From: Hetaerina americana
Lineage: Eukaryota; Arthropoda; Insecta; Odonata; Calopterygidae
Reading direction: 5' to 3'
Assembly: GCA_022747635.1 (NCBI GenBank)
Contig: JAKTNV010000024.1
Coordinates: 5,446,665-5,510,664 of the forward strand
Length of the DNA: 64,000 nucleotides
How positions within the stretch are numbered: position 1 is the first letter of the stretch; every line of letters starts with the position of its first letter. Positions 1 to 12,300 of this stretch are shown in pieces. A program made the translations under genes and the position numbers. The notes beneath the pieces were generated by a model, which had not been told where the DNA came from, searched no databases, and was given only the letters and a program-made list of their open reading frames with translations.

Positions 1-1389
1 CGGTATTCCTCGGTGGTCAACTACTTTCTAGGAGAAGTTGTTGCAGTCTGTATGCACGTTGCGTTGGAGCAGGTTCGCTGAGAATGGTGGTGGGTGAAAT
101 ATTTCTTGCGAGTTGGAATAAATGTTTCAAAAAATTGAATCAGTCCCAATCCATAAAATAAACGATACGATTCGTTATTATTATTTTTGTATTCATCCTC
201 AACCCTTTCTGTCTTTTATTTTCTATTTAACCCCGGGTTTCCCCCATTCTCCTCGGAGCAACATATCCCATTCCCCCCACCCCACTTACCAGCGGAAGCC
301 CTCTTTAAAAAAACACCCCTATGCTTTCAACCACCCCAAACCCTCTTCCCCCTCTCCCTCCCCCAACTCCTCCTCCGCCCTAAACCCTCCTAACCACACA
401 AAACCTCTTCCCTCTATCCTTCAGGCTTCCTCGAATTGCCGCCGTTTTTAATGCTCTCATTTTTTTTCCTCAAAAGTTCCGGCATTATAAAAAGGGTGGG
501 GGGATGGAGGGAATAGGGAGAGGTCCATTCCATTTCCTCCGTTTCCCTTCCCCGTCATCTCTCCCCATCGTCCGTACCTTCTCGTCGTCCAACCCTTTGG
601 CTTCCCCATCCCCAACGTTTTATTCTTTCCCCATCCTCCCCTCGTCCCAAAACTCGCCGCCGCTCTTATCCGGAGAATTAAAAGCGAAACAATACAAAGA
701 GAGGGTTGGACCGCCATAAGAGAGGTAGGGTTGGGGCCGGGAGGGAGGGAACAATGCCGCGTTTAGCGGCGTCTGGCGTTTTCCTTTTCATCGCGGTTTT
801 CTTCTTCTCCACCTACTCCTCTCTCTCTCTCTGTCTCTCTCTACTCACCACCTCCCCTTCCGTCTCCTCCTCCACCCCTTTCTGCTTCCCCACAATCCCC
901 CCTTCATCCTCCCTATTCCCGTTTTCTTCTCCCAGTCACACCCATTCCCGAGGTCTCATTAGACTTTTACTCTTGATCCTATTATTTTCGAAGTTCCCGG
1001 TGTCCTTAATGAATTAAATAACTCCCCCCCCCTCTCTCTCTCTCTGGACATTTTAGGCGAGCAATGTGAACTGAGACAAAATGGAAGCTCTGTGCCTCAT
1101 TTTCGGTCTATCGACTTGATTCAGACAATTCGACGGCTATTATTTAATATGGCCCAAAGATACCGTATAAAATTGTGGTTATCGGAACCTGCAGGCTTTT
1201 TGAAGTCCGTTTGTAATTTTTAAATGAAAGGAAAACGTCTGCCGCATACTGGAAACTGTAATTTGTGATTGCCAGTCCAGGTAAATGTACTCGGTTAATT
1301 TAGAGATTTTTTGAATAATTCTAGTTTTTGTATGCCAGCCTTCCTCCGCGCTACTCCTGTAGTGATTAATGTAATTGTATTTTCATTGG
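1..1389. other. Non-coding spacer with a pyrimidine-rich tract
   Basis: No gene is recognised. From about 200 to 1040 the plus strand is strongly C+T-rich, with short (CT)n runs near 820-845 and 1030-1045. Such sequence has few stop codons, so several overlapping open frames appear, but their translations are Ser/Pro/Phe-rich low complexity with no domain. One frame near 754 begins with a hydrophobic run resembling a signal peptide, but composition alone explains it. Confidence 0.6.
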
Positions 1390-1473
1390 ATGTATTTGAC
1401 GATGGGTTAGATGAAAGAAGGGACTGCCACGGTCTCAATCTCGCCCGAATAAAGCCGATTTATTATTATTATA
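1390..1473 (+). mobile_element. 3' end of a LINE (family B), 5'-truncated
   Basis: The block from about 1398 to 1455 matches, at roughly 80 percent by eye, the reverse complement of 51214-51272, which is the 3' end of the LINE nested in the mariner. Shared features are GACGATGGGTT, then AGAAGGGAC, then GGTCTCAAT, then TCGCCC and AATAAAG. It ends in a simple tail, TTATTATTATTA, as expected for LINEs that end in a microsatellite instead of poly(A). The upstream limit is unclear and may reach about 1300. It is a dead 3' fragment with no coding capacity. Confidence 0.75.
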
Positions 1474-3645
1474 GTGAGTGATATTTATCTCTTGAAATAA
1501 ATGTTTTTCAAGTGAATAAAAAGTCAGAAGGGCAGAGAAAAGACACTTGTTGACCCTGTAAAAATTTAATTTAGCGCATACTTGTTCGGTGTACACGTAA
1601 GTTTAGTCGAATAATGAATCTTTACAATAATTTGGTGTGGCTGATTACTTCCCTATTATTTTTTTATGTATCCACTTCCTCCCTTTAACATCTATGCCAT
1701 TATTTACGCGACTGCTTAAGGCTGGGCTATGCTGGTGCAATTGCATCTTTTCGAGCCTAAACAGAATTCAGCCATCCTAGAGTGATGTCCGTTCCGCACA
1801 TGTGCAATGATGCGCTGTGTCGTGGCCGACTTCCTAGTGGAGTGTTTTCAGACCCAAGCAGACAATTAACTGGTGGTCTATGAACTGGTGGTCCGCGGAT
1901 TCCTTAAGCTTCATTATTTTTGTATTAAATCCTATTTACAGAGGAGAGAAAACTTTCAAATTGAGTTTTAAATATGTTCGACAGTTTTGCAAACATCCAC
2001 ACTTTTTTTATTAGAGCATTTTCCTTTAAAAGCGTCCTTTTTTTTTTAAGTCTTCTCAGCTCAAAAGTTTGGGCAGCACTGCTTTAGAGACTTCGCTGTG
2101 AGTAGACTAACGCCGACTCAGAGGTCCTTTCCACCCTACTCCCTCGTCTTAGCGTTGCCTCCATCCCCTTATTGCCCACAAACACATAATACTTCTCGCA
2201 ACTTCAGCTGTCAAGCTCTCCCTCCCAACGGTAACTATTGGTGCTACTAATCTTTTAACCCCTTCCTCCCATACCGTACTGCCCCTTTGCCTTCCCTCCC
2301 TCATAATCCTCCACCTTCCTCTCCATTCATCCGAAGTCTCATCTTCTCCCGGCTCCTAATTTTCGAAACTTTCCACATCTCTCGAACCCTCCTCCTCTCC
2401 CCGTTCCTCGCCCTCTTCTCCTCCGTTCCCTTTTCAATTCGCCTTCGAGGACGCTGCGGCCAGGGGAATCTCCGGTGAGTGGGCCCTTAGGGACGGAAGG
2501 GTGGTCCTGAGCCTCTCCCTTTCACCAGAAGTTGACCGAACGCATCTCCGCTTCGTCGAACGCAAATACTTCGGCTCGATAAGCCACGGTTTCATTTTCC
2601 CTGGTCACGTGCCTCACGAGGCCGATGCAGAGGCATCATGAGTTGTCGCAGGGAATCGAGTACCCGATTCAGGGGCCATTTGTCCGGTGGGAGGCGTGCT
2701 TTCTTGTGGATCTAGGAGTCCAAGAGCTCGAATGGTGGGGGAAAAGTGAGCGTGGGACTGTCGAATGCCTGCATGTTTAGTTTCGCGTGCAAAAAAACAA
2801 TGAGAAATTGAACCCGGCCTCCCTACGATAAAAAGTTAATTTTCGTATTCTGTGTTTACTTGATTTCAGAAAATGAGATTTCCTTGAATTCCTCGATTTT
2901 TAGGCAAATAGGCCTCGAGCTTTGGTTGGTACATATTCTCTACCTTTAGCCTCGTTGAGTTCGTGACAAATAATCTTGTGAGTGTGATATCTCTCTTTTT
3001 GACACTTCATACTAGTATCCGTAACTTAAAAATATCAAAAATAATGTCGTAGATCAAAATATTATTAATATAAAAGGTAATGCTGACATTCCCTCTGTAA
3101 GCTAGTAGTATTCTTAACCCTGGTATAAGCTTCCAGAGGTCACTGAAATGAACTTATGTACGCAAGCTCCATTAATAATCCAGGCGGTTACTGATCTACG
3201 TAGTCTCATGGACATTGTCTGGCTACCACACGCGAGCTATCGTTGGATGAAAAATATCATTATCCGACCAAAGAACAGGGGATCCTTTAACATTGAATCA
3301 TGCGGTATCACACGATAACCGTTCATAGAGTCCGTATTGGGGAAAATGTCTACGATCCGGAATGGTTGAGTTTAGCAGGGTCCGTGGAGTGTTTTCGAGA
3401 TTTTTTGTGCTCTCTGTTTGACGATGGATGGCCGGTGGTGCGAAGTTTCGTGACATTAATGACAAGACCACAATTTCGGTTCAAGCGTATGAATCTTGGC
3501 GTGGTTGATGTTGATGGTGGAGGGAGAAGGGTGATCTGAGTGAAGAGTAATGGATCTAGCTGTGATGGTGGCGGGCGTGCCATGTGCACCTGCAGGGCAC
3601 CTGTATGTGTGATGCAGGGAAGCTCTTCCTTTCGGGGATCAATGT
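1474..3645. other. Non-coding spacer
   Basis: No gene is recognised. The segment is AT-rich overall, apart from a C+T-rich tract at about 2110-2480. A 79-codon open frame at 3300-3539 has no recognisable domain and is within the length expected by chance. Confidence 0.5.
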
Positions 3646-3649
3646 AAAG

Positions 3650-3735
3650 AACTACCACGGAGTTAAAAATTTTCCGGGAACACAGCTCAGTAAAACATGT
3701 ATCTTCAAAGTTTAAGCCGGGTTCGAGTCCGTTAT
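3650..3735 (+). repeat. tRNA-like sequence (SINE head or tRNA pseudogene)
   Basis: A perfect pol III B-box match, GGTTCGAGTCC, lies at 3720-3730. An A-box-like CAGCTCAGTAA lies upstream near 3683. The A-B spacing is a little shorter than in an intact tRNA and no good acceptor stem is visible, so it is not a functional tRNA. It sits just outside the (TGTAGA)n tail of the family A LINE at 3792. Confidence 0.45.
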
Positions 3736-3791
3736 GAGAGTGATGGTTCATCCTCCCCAGTCGTCATTTTCGCTTCGGCGAAGGCTCTTCG

Positions 3792-4890
3792 TACATCTAC
3801 ATCTACATCTACATAATACCCCGCAAGCCGCCGCAAGGGCGTGTGGCGGGGGGTGTTAGGTCACCAACCGTAAAAATGAAAAATACCACATGCAAAAAAC
3901 AACACGGAAAATTACACCCCAGCAGCGCACACACTCATGCAAAATTCCCTCCATCCAATACTCATGCAAACACATACACCGCAAAACAACAAAAAACTGC
4001 ACCCCAGGATACAGCACCAAAGCCATCCTAAAACACGCAAGCCAGGACACAACAAGCAAGAATGTGAAACATCACTACCACATGAAAATGCACCACAAAA
4101 CACTCAACCCCCCAAAGAGACAGTAAAAGGAAGGGAATTCGACCCAACGTTGCAGGTAGCAGGAATTTCCCCCCGCCGGGAGGGAAGAGGGACTGAAAGG
4201 GAAACTTAAAAACAGATGAACAGAACACGAATGATGTCATGCGGAAAGAATGGGTTATTATAACAAAACACATAAGGTTAGTGGAGGAGCATGCATTTAA
4301 GTAGAAATAATTATTTTTTTAGACACTGAGGGTGGCAAGTGGAATTTTTACTATCTATAATCCTACAGTTGCTATCCCGTATTGTCCGTGGGAAGAAGGA
4401 GTCCTTGAGTCGGCTAGTCCTGGCATCTATTTCCCGAATTTTATATGCATGATCCAAGCGACCAATGTATGTAGGAGTACGAATAATCTGCGAGACCTCG
4501 GTGCTGAAACATGCGGATCTGAATTTATTTAATAATTTCAGTCTTGCATTGAATCGTCTCTCAGCCAATGATTCCCACCCCAAATCCATGAGCATTTCGG
4601 TAACGCTTTGCGTTTTATCGTAGGAATTTTTTACAAAACGGGCTGCCCGGCGTTGAACCTTCTCAATTTCCCGAATGAGACCTTTTTCACTCGGGTCCCA
4701 CACGCTGCATGCGTATTCTAAATGAGGCCTTACAAGAGCGTGGTAACAACGTTCCTTGACCTTTGAGTCACTTTTGCCGACAATGCGTCTAATGAATCCC
4801 AATTTTTTATTTGCTTGACCGCAGACTTTACGTATGTGGTCGTAGACTGAGTCCTTGCTCCAAGTTGCTCCAGAAGTAGAATGGCGTTTT
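3792..4890 (-). mobile_element. 5'-truncated LINE (family A): RT C-terminus plus 3' UTR
   Basis: Read on the minus strand, this is the end of a non-LTR retrotransposon. It contains the C-terminal part of the reverse-transcriptase ORF (4311-4868), about 450 bp of 3' UTR, a GC-rich terminal block (about 3813-3865, including CACACGCCCTTGCGGCGGC) and a (TGTAGA)n tail at 3792-3812. The same terminal block recurs at 6586-6655, 41511-41580 and 43081-43130, showing a multicopy family. The endonuclease and the catalytic RT motifs are missing. The 5' truncation point lies between about 4868 and 4925. No target-site duplication was identified. Confidence 0.85.
4311..4868 (-). pseudogene. LINE reverse-transcriptase C-terminal fragment
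   Basis: The frame encodes about 185 residues typical of the region after the RT domain in jockey/CR1-like LINEs. Key stretches are KVKERCYHALVRPHLEYACS, then VWDP, then IEKVQRRAARFV, then a Leu-rich tail containing LGWESLAERR. In full-length elements this follows the catalytic YADD box, which is absent here. There is no genuine ATG: the longest ATG-style call starts at TTG (4802), while the homologous frame (TWSKDSVYDHIRKV) continues open upstream to about 4868. A second open frame at 4730-4921 is a shadow or marks a frameshift at the truncation point. It is non-functional. Confidence 0.85.
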
Positions 4891-6424
4891 CATGAGGATC
4901 GAATTCAAACATCAGTGTCACAGTTGATCAGATCTGTTTTGGATGGCCCGGGTTTTTCATGACTTTTCCGCCAGACGGTCCTCACTGGGAAGCGTAAATG
5001 AGTTCCTAAAAGAACGCGAATTGTTCAAGGAGTATCAACTGTAAAACTGACTTAAAACATTTCAAATGAAAGCACATAAGTTACTGGTGCTGCCAGACAA
5101 ATAGCTGCTGCCCCGATTTTAGAACAAATAATTTTTAAAATTGTTAAAAATACAGGGTACTTTATGAGACAAAGAACTGAGTTCTTCTAATTTTTTATGC
5201 ATCTTTCCTCGTATTTTTTGCGGTTGCCTACAGGTTTTAGATAGATTTTTGATGGAACATGCAACTACACCACAGTACATTGCTAAGTCATAACTAATAT
5301 AACAGACAATATCGTTAAGCCCTGTACTAGATATTGAAATAATTAATTATCTAGCTATCCAGCTCTCTTTGAACGGAAATCAGAGAGGTGCCCTCGATCT
5401 TACGTAATTCAGTTCAACATGAGAACTCTTTTCCTTCATCGGCCTCGCTTTTCGAGCGTTCTCCCCTCTATTATTGTCGGCGGCATTCCGTTGCCTCTCA
5501 GCATCTCCTGCCTCCACTTGTCCTGTCTTCTTCGAATCGATCCCAAAAAAACCCAGAAATTCATCGTTTACTTTTCTTTCCGTTCATTTTATTTTCTCAT
5601 TACTCTCTGAACCCGCATCTCAAAAACCTCCAATGTATACTTATCCTCTTACCTGAACGGCCATGTTTCCGAGTCTTTTTGAGAAATCGTCTCCTTTGTA
5701 TAGTTTCGTTGTTATATCGTAGTATATACGGGTCCCTGCCTCCTTGAACGTTCGTTCAGATCTATGTAATGCAACTGCTTTTTTGAATAGATAAATTGGA
5801 ACTCCCTGGAGTCATCTGCTGGTTGTCTGTATCTATTATCAATGTTATTAGAGCGTCATCGTGGAGGCCCATCTAGATATGCCTACGGTATTGTGGGAAT
5901 ATAATTCTACCCGAAATGGGATACCGTGTATCTTTTTTTCGATGACGGCCTCACGTGCATGCTCATTTGCATCGCGTGGACCGTTCGTATGCGCCCATGC
6001 GCGAATCGAATCCCGTTCGCCGCACCTCCGTTGTGCGGAGGTTGCGGAGAGTTTGAATACACTTCGAGTGTGCACTTCGATTTGTTCAACTTTCTTCGGT
6101 CTCGACGTGCGTACCCTTGACCGCATTTGGCCACCTCTCGGTGAACGGGGAAAAGTTCGGGGCTTGAGAGGAAAATGCTGATGCGTATAATTGCAACGTG
6201 CGAGAACCTTGGAGCGGTTACGGTTAGATGTGTGTGTGTGTGTGTGAGTAAGTGGGAGAAACTGCATTAGCGGGATCCGCGGACGGCGACCAGGTACAAA
6301 TACTCATTCTTTCCCCGAACAATCAGAAATCATAGTAGTAAGAAACCGAAGTCACTTTAGAAATATTGAAAACATTGAATTTACAAGTCGGAGCAAAGTT
6401 AAACACTGCAAAGCTGTTAGGTAT
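4891..6424. other. Non-coding spacer
   Basis: No gene is recognised. A moderately GC-rich patch at about 5930-6180 gives overlapping open frames on both strands with no domain. A (TG)n microsatellite lies at about 6229-6246. Confidence 0.5.
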
Positions 6425-6655
6425 ACTTTCAGGTGCATGTGTATGTAAGATGTAGATTGAGTGTTTGCATGTGTGTGGGGTGTAAGTGTTCATGCATGAA
6501 TGTATGCTATGTTTTTTTTGTGGATATTTGATTTTGTGGTTATTGCATGCGGTTTTTTTTTCTTTTTCTTTTCTAAATTACGGGTGGTGTCCTAACACCC
6601 CCCGCCACACGCCCTTGCGGCGGCTTGCGGGGTATTAAGTAAATGTAGATGTAGA
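6425..6655 (+). mobile_element. 3' UTR and 3' end of a family A LINE
   Basis: This plus-strand copy carries the same terminal block as the element at 3792: CCTAACACCCCCCGCCACAC, then GCCCTTGCGGCGGCTTGCGG, then GGTATTA, ending in an ATGTAGATGTAG tail at about 6642-6654. Upstream TG- and GCATG-rich sequence resembles the reverse complement of 3860-4090, so part of the 3' UTR is present. No coding sequence remains. Confidence 0.8.
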
Positions 6656-7997
6656 CCAGTGATGATAGAGACCAATATGTACTCAGGAGGTTGAACACCA
6701 CTGCTGTTTAGTCCCGCTAATAATTGGTTAAGGTAAAATCAGCGAGGGGCATAAACGGAGGTGAACAAACTCGGACCAAATATTGGGCTCCTGTCTTCTA
6801 ATGACAAAAAAGGTTAAAAAAATCTAAGACATCCGGAGGACGGTGTGTAACTATAACAGAGTTCTTGCCTTATAGTGCCAGTACACTGCGGGCACGACAA
6901 TTCATGCGGCAGTTTTTCTCCCGAGTGGAGGCATCAATTGGTTTGCTGGGTTATTGACGTTGTAAACATAGTTTTGCAAGCTACCACTCAATCATAATTC
7001 GCCGCTGACCTATTTACTTCGGCCATCACGTAAAAGTAGGGCATGCAATTGGCGAAGGGTTAATGATCTTCATGCATTCTCTGTTGACGCATCGACGTCT
7101 ACTTGTACGCCACTTGGATGCGGAGCAGGGGTATTAAACCTTTCTTTTGAAAAACTAATATAAAAGCATGGTCTATGCATCAAGAGTCTTTGAGTTGTCA
7201 ATGCTTCCGCTTGATTTTGAAATGATTGAGATCTGGTGGAAAATAATTATTAGGCTACGAGTTTGCGATTCGGCCATTGTTCTTACGTTCTTACTTGTCT
7301 TCGGACATTGTTCTCTCGTATATATCAGAGGTATAGAATTATATGATGTAGTGTGGTATATTAATTATCGGTTTGGTGTTACTACTGAATGAATGCATTC
7401 TGCGACGAAGCACGTACAAGAAAAAAAATGTAGGTTAACTTATTCTGTAAGTGACGGGAGGAATCTCAACGTCATTATAAATACTCGAACTCAGTTTAAT
7501 TTTCTAGCTTTTTTAACCATGTGACAATTCCCTTTAAAATTTTAATAATTCCTTAATAAGCTAATTTTTCTGATGCACCTCAAATGTTTTCAGCTTGTTC
7601 TGTATTTTACGCACACACACCTAATGAGTTGTGGCCGTATCTTAGATCTTTATGAGAGTATTTCTGAACCTCTTCGGGTTTCCGTTCAGTTATCTATCTC
7701 ACCGCGGTATAACGAGCACATTTTTTGCATTTCACATGTAATTGTATGTTGAGGGTTCCTTTGTGTCAAAACCTCTCTCCGTTAGGTGTTTCTATCAGAC
7801 TAATTTCCGTTCTACAGTTTACTCTCCCATCAAGGTGGTGCTCACAAAGTTTTTGTAAAACAAACTTGTTAGTGTGTGAGTAAAAGTCTAGTAATTTTTG
7901 AAAATACTTTCATTTAACTCTCAAATCATCAGTCGACATCGGCTTCTGAAGCGTTTCGACTTTCCCCTTAGCGTTTCTACCCCACTTTATAGAAAAA
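6656..7997. other. Non-coding spacer
   Basis: AT-rich sequence with no recognised gene or repeat. The 74-codon open frame at 7168-7392 has no recognisable domain. Confidence 0.5.
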
Positions 7998-8201
7998 GAA
8001 ATTAAATTTAAAATACTTCGCCTTTCCACATAAATCACTTTTATTACTACCTAGGTTTCGTTATGGTATAACATCAGGTCAAACGAACCATAACGATACC
8101 ATAACGAAATAACGAAATACCATAACCGTATACCATAACGAAACCTAGGTAGTAATAAAAGTTATTTATGTGGAAAGGCGAAGTATTTTAAATTTAATTT
8201 C
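7998..8201. repeat. Long inverted repeat (73-bp arms, 58-bp spacer)
   Basis: The left arm 7998-8070 and right arm 8129-8201 are reverse complements at 72 of 73 positions, with one mismatch in the ATAAATCAC/ATAAATAAC region. The spacer 8071-8128 is itself repetitive, with several CCATAACG- and ATAACGAAA-type units. A 13-bp direct repeat, TTTATAGAAAAAG, occurs at 7986-7998 and again at 8244-8256, just outside the arms. The structure fits a foldback-type element or a small inverted duplication. It encodes no protein. Confidence 0.9.
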
Positions 8202-9236
8202 AATATGAAGAATTTCCACCAAGGGACGTCAGGAACTGTTTCATTTATAGAAAAAGTATTGTTTTAAATTTGAAACTTCCACAAGGGCATTAAAGACTTA
8301 TCCCCAACGTAAGCCGAATTACCTTCCAGAATATCCTGGCTCGATTGGGCCGTTCCCACATCAGTGAATTCTGAGATGGGCCTTTCAATTTTGGTATTAA
8401 CTCGCGGTGGCTATTTTTGGGTTCATTTCTGGAGGGTAGATTCAAAGAAAAATAATATTTTGCGGCTTCAAATCAAGCGCGGTAGTCTTGGTGGGCTGTG
8501 GCCTCGAACAAAGACCTTTATGGTGCGTTCATCATAGTTTCCCTCGCGATATTAATATTTTTCCTAATTATTATTTTCGCTCCCCTGGATTTTGATTCCC
8601 CTGACCGAGTACGGAACCTTTAATTCTCCCTCACCTCCCGCGAGTTTCTCTTCCGGTAATCCTGAGTGATGCAATGGTTTTGTCCCTCTCCACTCAAAGG
8701 GGTGCTGCGGGAAGATGAAGTAGCGAGGGGGCGAACCCAAGCGGAAAAAAAGGGAAATGTTGCGTCGTTTAGGGGCATGAAAGATGTGGGGATTCGATTC
8801 AGAATGTGAAATTTTGGAGCGGCCAGAGGGTTTGGCACTCTCGAGTGTACGTAATGTACGTATTTATGTTTTTGTTTTTCACAAATCTTTATGGCTTAGA
8901 AGATTTATGTGGATTAAATATTTGAACCTCGTTATAAATTATTTACGAGCGTTAGTAATTAATGTAATAATTTAAATTTTCACAAAAGTAATTGCACGAT
9001 CCAGGTTTATATCAAACTGGGAAGGACTGTGATGAAAAAAAGAGTGCTGAGAAGGATGTGGAGAGAGAAAGAAATAGAAAGGCTATTTTTGACGGGAGAG
9101 AGAGGGTTGTAAAAACAAAGAAGCGAGCCATGTAATGCAAGCTTGAGTAAATCCAGGCCATACGCAATGCGAAAGTGGCCCATTCAAAAGTACGCATTAC
9201 CTCTAATACGTACGTTAGACTCCTCATAATGATAAC
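8202..9236. other. Non-coding spacer
   Basis: No gene is recognised. Short open frames are present on both strands but none has a recognisable domain. Confidence 0.5.
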
Positions 9237-9302
9237 GAAGAAAATATAGTAACAATTTTCCGCTAGATATTTCTAGTGGAAAATTGTTACTTTATTTTCT
9301 TC
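9237..9302. repeat. Near-perfect hairpin (31-bp arms, 4-nt loop)
   Basis: Arms 9237-9267 and 9272-9302 are reverse complements with two mismatches, separated by TATT. The arms run from GAAGAAAATA to CGCTAGA. It could be a small palindromic MITE, a recent inverted duplication or a microRNA-like precursor. The sequence alone does not decide between these. Confidence 0.85.
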
Positions 9303-12300
9303 ATTCTGTTTTAATTTCACCACATTGAACCTGAAGTGCCATGCTAATATTATTATGGTACATCAATAAGTTAATAGAAATAAATCAGTCTATGCTGTGG
9401 ATGCATTCCTAATTGGACATGCATTCGCTGGCTGTGTGAAGAGGAATGGCCAAAATGCGAAATGAAATCTTCTTAGCATGGCGCGGAATGGTTTCTTCGA
9501 GGTGGAGACCCGATGTGGCTTTGAGGATTCTCTCTGCCGCGCTTCCTGGAAAATGCTTTATTGTGAGTGAAGTCGTCGTGAGTCTTCCACCGGGATCGGC
9601 TATTCATCTGCCAACGTTTCTGATGGATCTGGTCTTGCCAGGACGTTGGGTGGACTCAATTTTCATGGCTGAATCTGGCACAGAAATTGAGTCAACACCA
9701 CGTTCCGAGAAACGTGGAAAAATCTCCCCTCAGTAGCGTCGGCACATGAAAACCTCAACTGAATGGAAGAGAGGCGTGGACTTCGCCCACGTCATACGCC
9801 AGGAAAATATGATTTTTTTTATTCGTAACACATTTATCACTTTGCGATTAATACAAGTCATTGCGCCATTTTTTTAAAATCAGAGTTAGGTCTACGCAAC
9901 TTAAAAACATATCTTGAAAACATGGGCCTCATAGTAGGGACGCGGAACATCAGCTACACCTTAATTACTCTCAGAAGTAATGCATCACATGACCGAATGC
10001 GCACGACCTAGATTTCAATGGGTTTTCTCAATCGTATTTACTTGATTCAAGGAATGAACAGGGTCTTTAGTGTAAGAAGAACCAGAATTATTGTGCCTTT
10101 CTTGAGACACAATGAGTTAATTAGCGGCATAATAGAAGGCCAAACCCCTCTGAGATGTCCAAAGGACAAATACGCCTTCCAAGTGGAGAGGAATTTCAGA
10201 GACAGGACTCGAGAGAATTACCGCTAGAGAGGGCAGAATAGAATGTTGCAGTCAAACAGTCTTCGGATTGGATTACTTATTATGATCATAATTAGCGTAA
10301 AGATAGAAGTTTGGGAGGAGGTAATTTTGGAGGGAAACTCAGGATGGTAGTTTAACACAGAGGATAATAGATCCACTCCTCATTAACGTTTGATGTTGCA
10401 CGTGCTTTAGGTTCTCTCCGTTCGGCATAAAAAAAAGAATAAAATGCCGCTCAAACATCTTGCTATCCTCTGCAACCGAGTTTGAGATTACGCTAATACC
10501 GTAGTCGCGGACTCAAAAACTTTCATCGTCAATTTCTTATGACACAAGAAAAAACTCCATATTTAATGTTCCCAACTTTAATGCAGCGTGATGTACTGGT
10601 GAACATGCAATCTTATGTATTCTACCGTGTGCGGATATTCAGCTTTTTCAGTCTATGACATAACACGCAACATACAGAACATTCTAAATTGTTGCATAGG
10701 AAATGAGACTATTAATTAAAAGATATTAACATGACCTTAGATGTCGTCCGCCTTTCACAATGATTAGGTGCTATTAAATACCATAGAAAATCGTCCACCT
10801 AAGTTAATACCGATCGATTCTTCGGAGTTCTGGCACCGGGGGTAATTTTGGACTGTTATACAAATTGAATTGCGACAGAAATTTCAAAATAATGAAATCA
10901 CATTAACGAGGGAACGTTAATGATGGTTACATTAGCTTGGATTGCACCTCAAAGAGTAGAATTGCTAATTTTACTTATTTAATTCACCCACATATTGAAA
11001 ATAATTAAAAATTTGCTGTTTTGATAACGATTTTTGTGCAAAATTGTGTATCTCCGTGCTTACACATAATTGGATTGTGCAGAAATGACCACGCTCATTC
11101 ATTTGTGTAGTGGTGAATTAAATGCGAATGCCTACTCAGGAAGGAATTCCGAGCTTCAAATAAATTCAATGTCGCGTTGATTAAATGATTGGGAGTGATC
11201 ACCTCCACATTTTATTGGGGTGGCGATGAATTATTCTCGAATTAAGGGTAATGGAAATGTAAATTTTCCAATTGTAGTTAATACGTATTACTGGTGGAAT
11301 ATAACTGCTAATTAAAAACTCGAGGGAAGCAGACGTGTTGTCCTACTGGTCTATTAACGCAGCTGCATATTGCTTCGATTCGTGGTAATGTTCCTAAACA
11401 ACAACAGCCAAGTCCAGGCAGCGGTTGTATTTTCAAGAGCCAGTTTTTTCAAGGGTTTGAATCTCTTTTTAAAATTAGCAATTTTGCATTCCATCGAATT
11501 TATTAGAATGCCTTAGCTCTTTCATTTTCTTCTTTAAAACTATTTTTTATGTGCGATTGTTGGCTGATTTATTTAAAGGAACGATGTCTCTTTCATTTTT
11601 CTCCTCGATGACCTGGTAACTGAAATTCAACTCAACGAGAGAGAGAGAGAACGTAATTGGCGTGAGTTTTGAAAGCCATCCAACGTTTTTCGGTTGGAGG
11701 TGAGGAATAGAGTTTGGAGAATTTGGAGCGCGAAAAATTTTCCCGAATGAAAGAAGTCGCTTCACGCGAGAGGTTCATGGAAATATTGTCAGACCGTGGT
11801 AAAAGAAGGGGACTGTGAATGGGAAACTCCATTGTCTGACGTTCTATTTCGTGGCGCAGTTTTTCCATTCCGAATCACATTTTGTTGCAGCAGCCAAGTT
11901 ATTCAGTTTCATATTGATTTTCGTCTCGAGTTCTTTTAGTTGCTTTTTCACCAGGTACGAACAGACGAGATTTTTTTCGAGTTTTTTATGAGAGTAAAAC
12001 ATTTTTTTTTTGCTTTGGGATATTCTTTCATGAAATGAATACACTGCAAGCTTGAATGTTTCTCCTGTATCGAATAGTGTGGATGAATGGATCAATCCAA
12101 GAAAGGCAAATAGTAAAAAGCTTCAGAATATCTCACTCCCTGTGGATCGGTTGACGATAAATCATTTGAATGCACTCTAAAAAACTCAAATGCAGATCGA
12201 ATGTTCCGTGCGAGGAGAAGTGAATCTTTTTTCATCAATTACGTCGGACGTAACGAATACTGGTTAAAGACATAAGGTTTTTCCATCTGAAGTAAATGTT

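Noticed and set aside
754..1017. Possible signal peptide (MPRLAASGVFLFIAVFFF)
   Set aside because: The downstream part is Ser/Leu low complexity from (CT)n sequence and there is no mature domain.
11440..11475. B-box-like GGTTTGAATCT
   Set aside because: No A-box at tRNA spacing and no tRNA-like fold.
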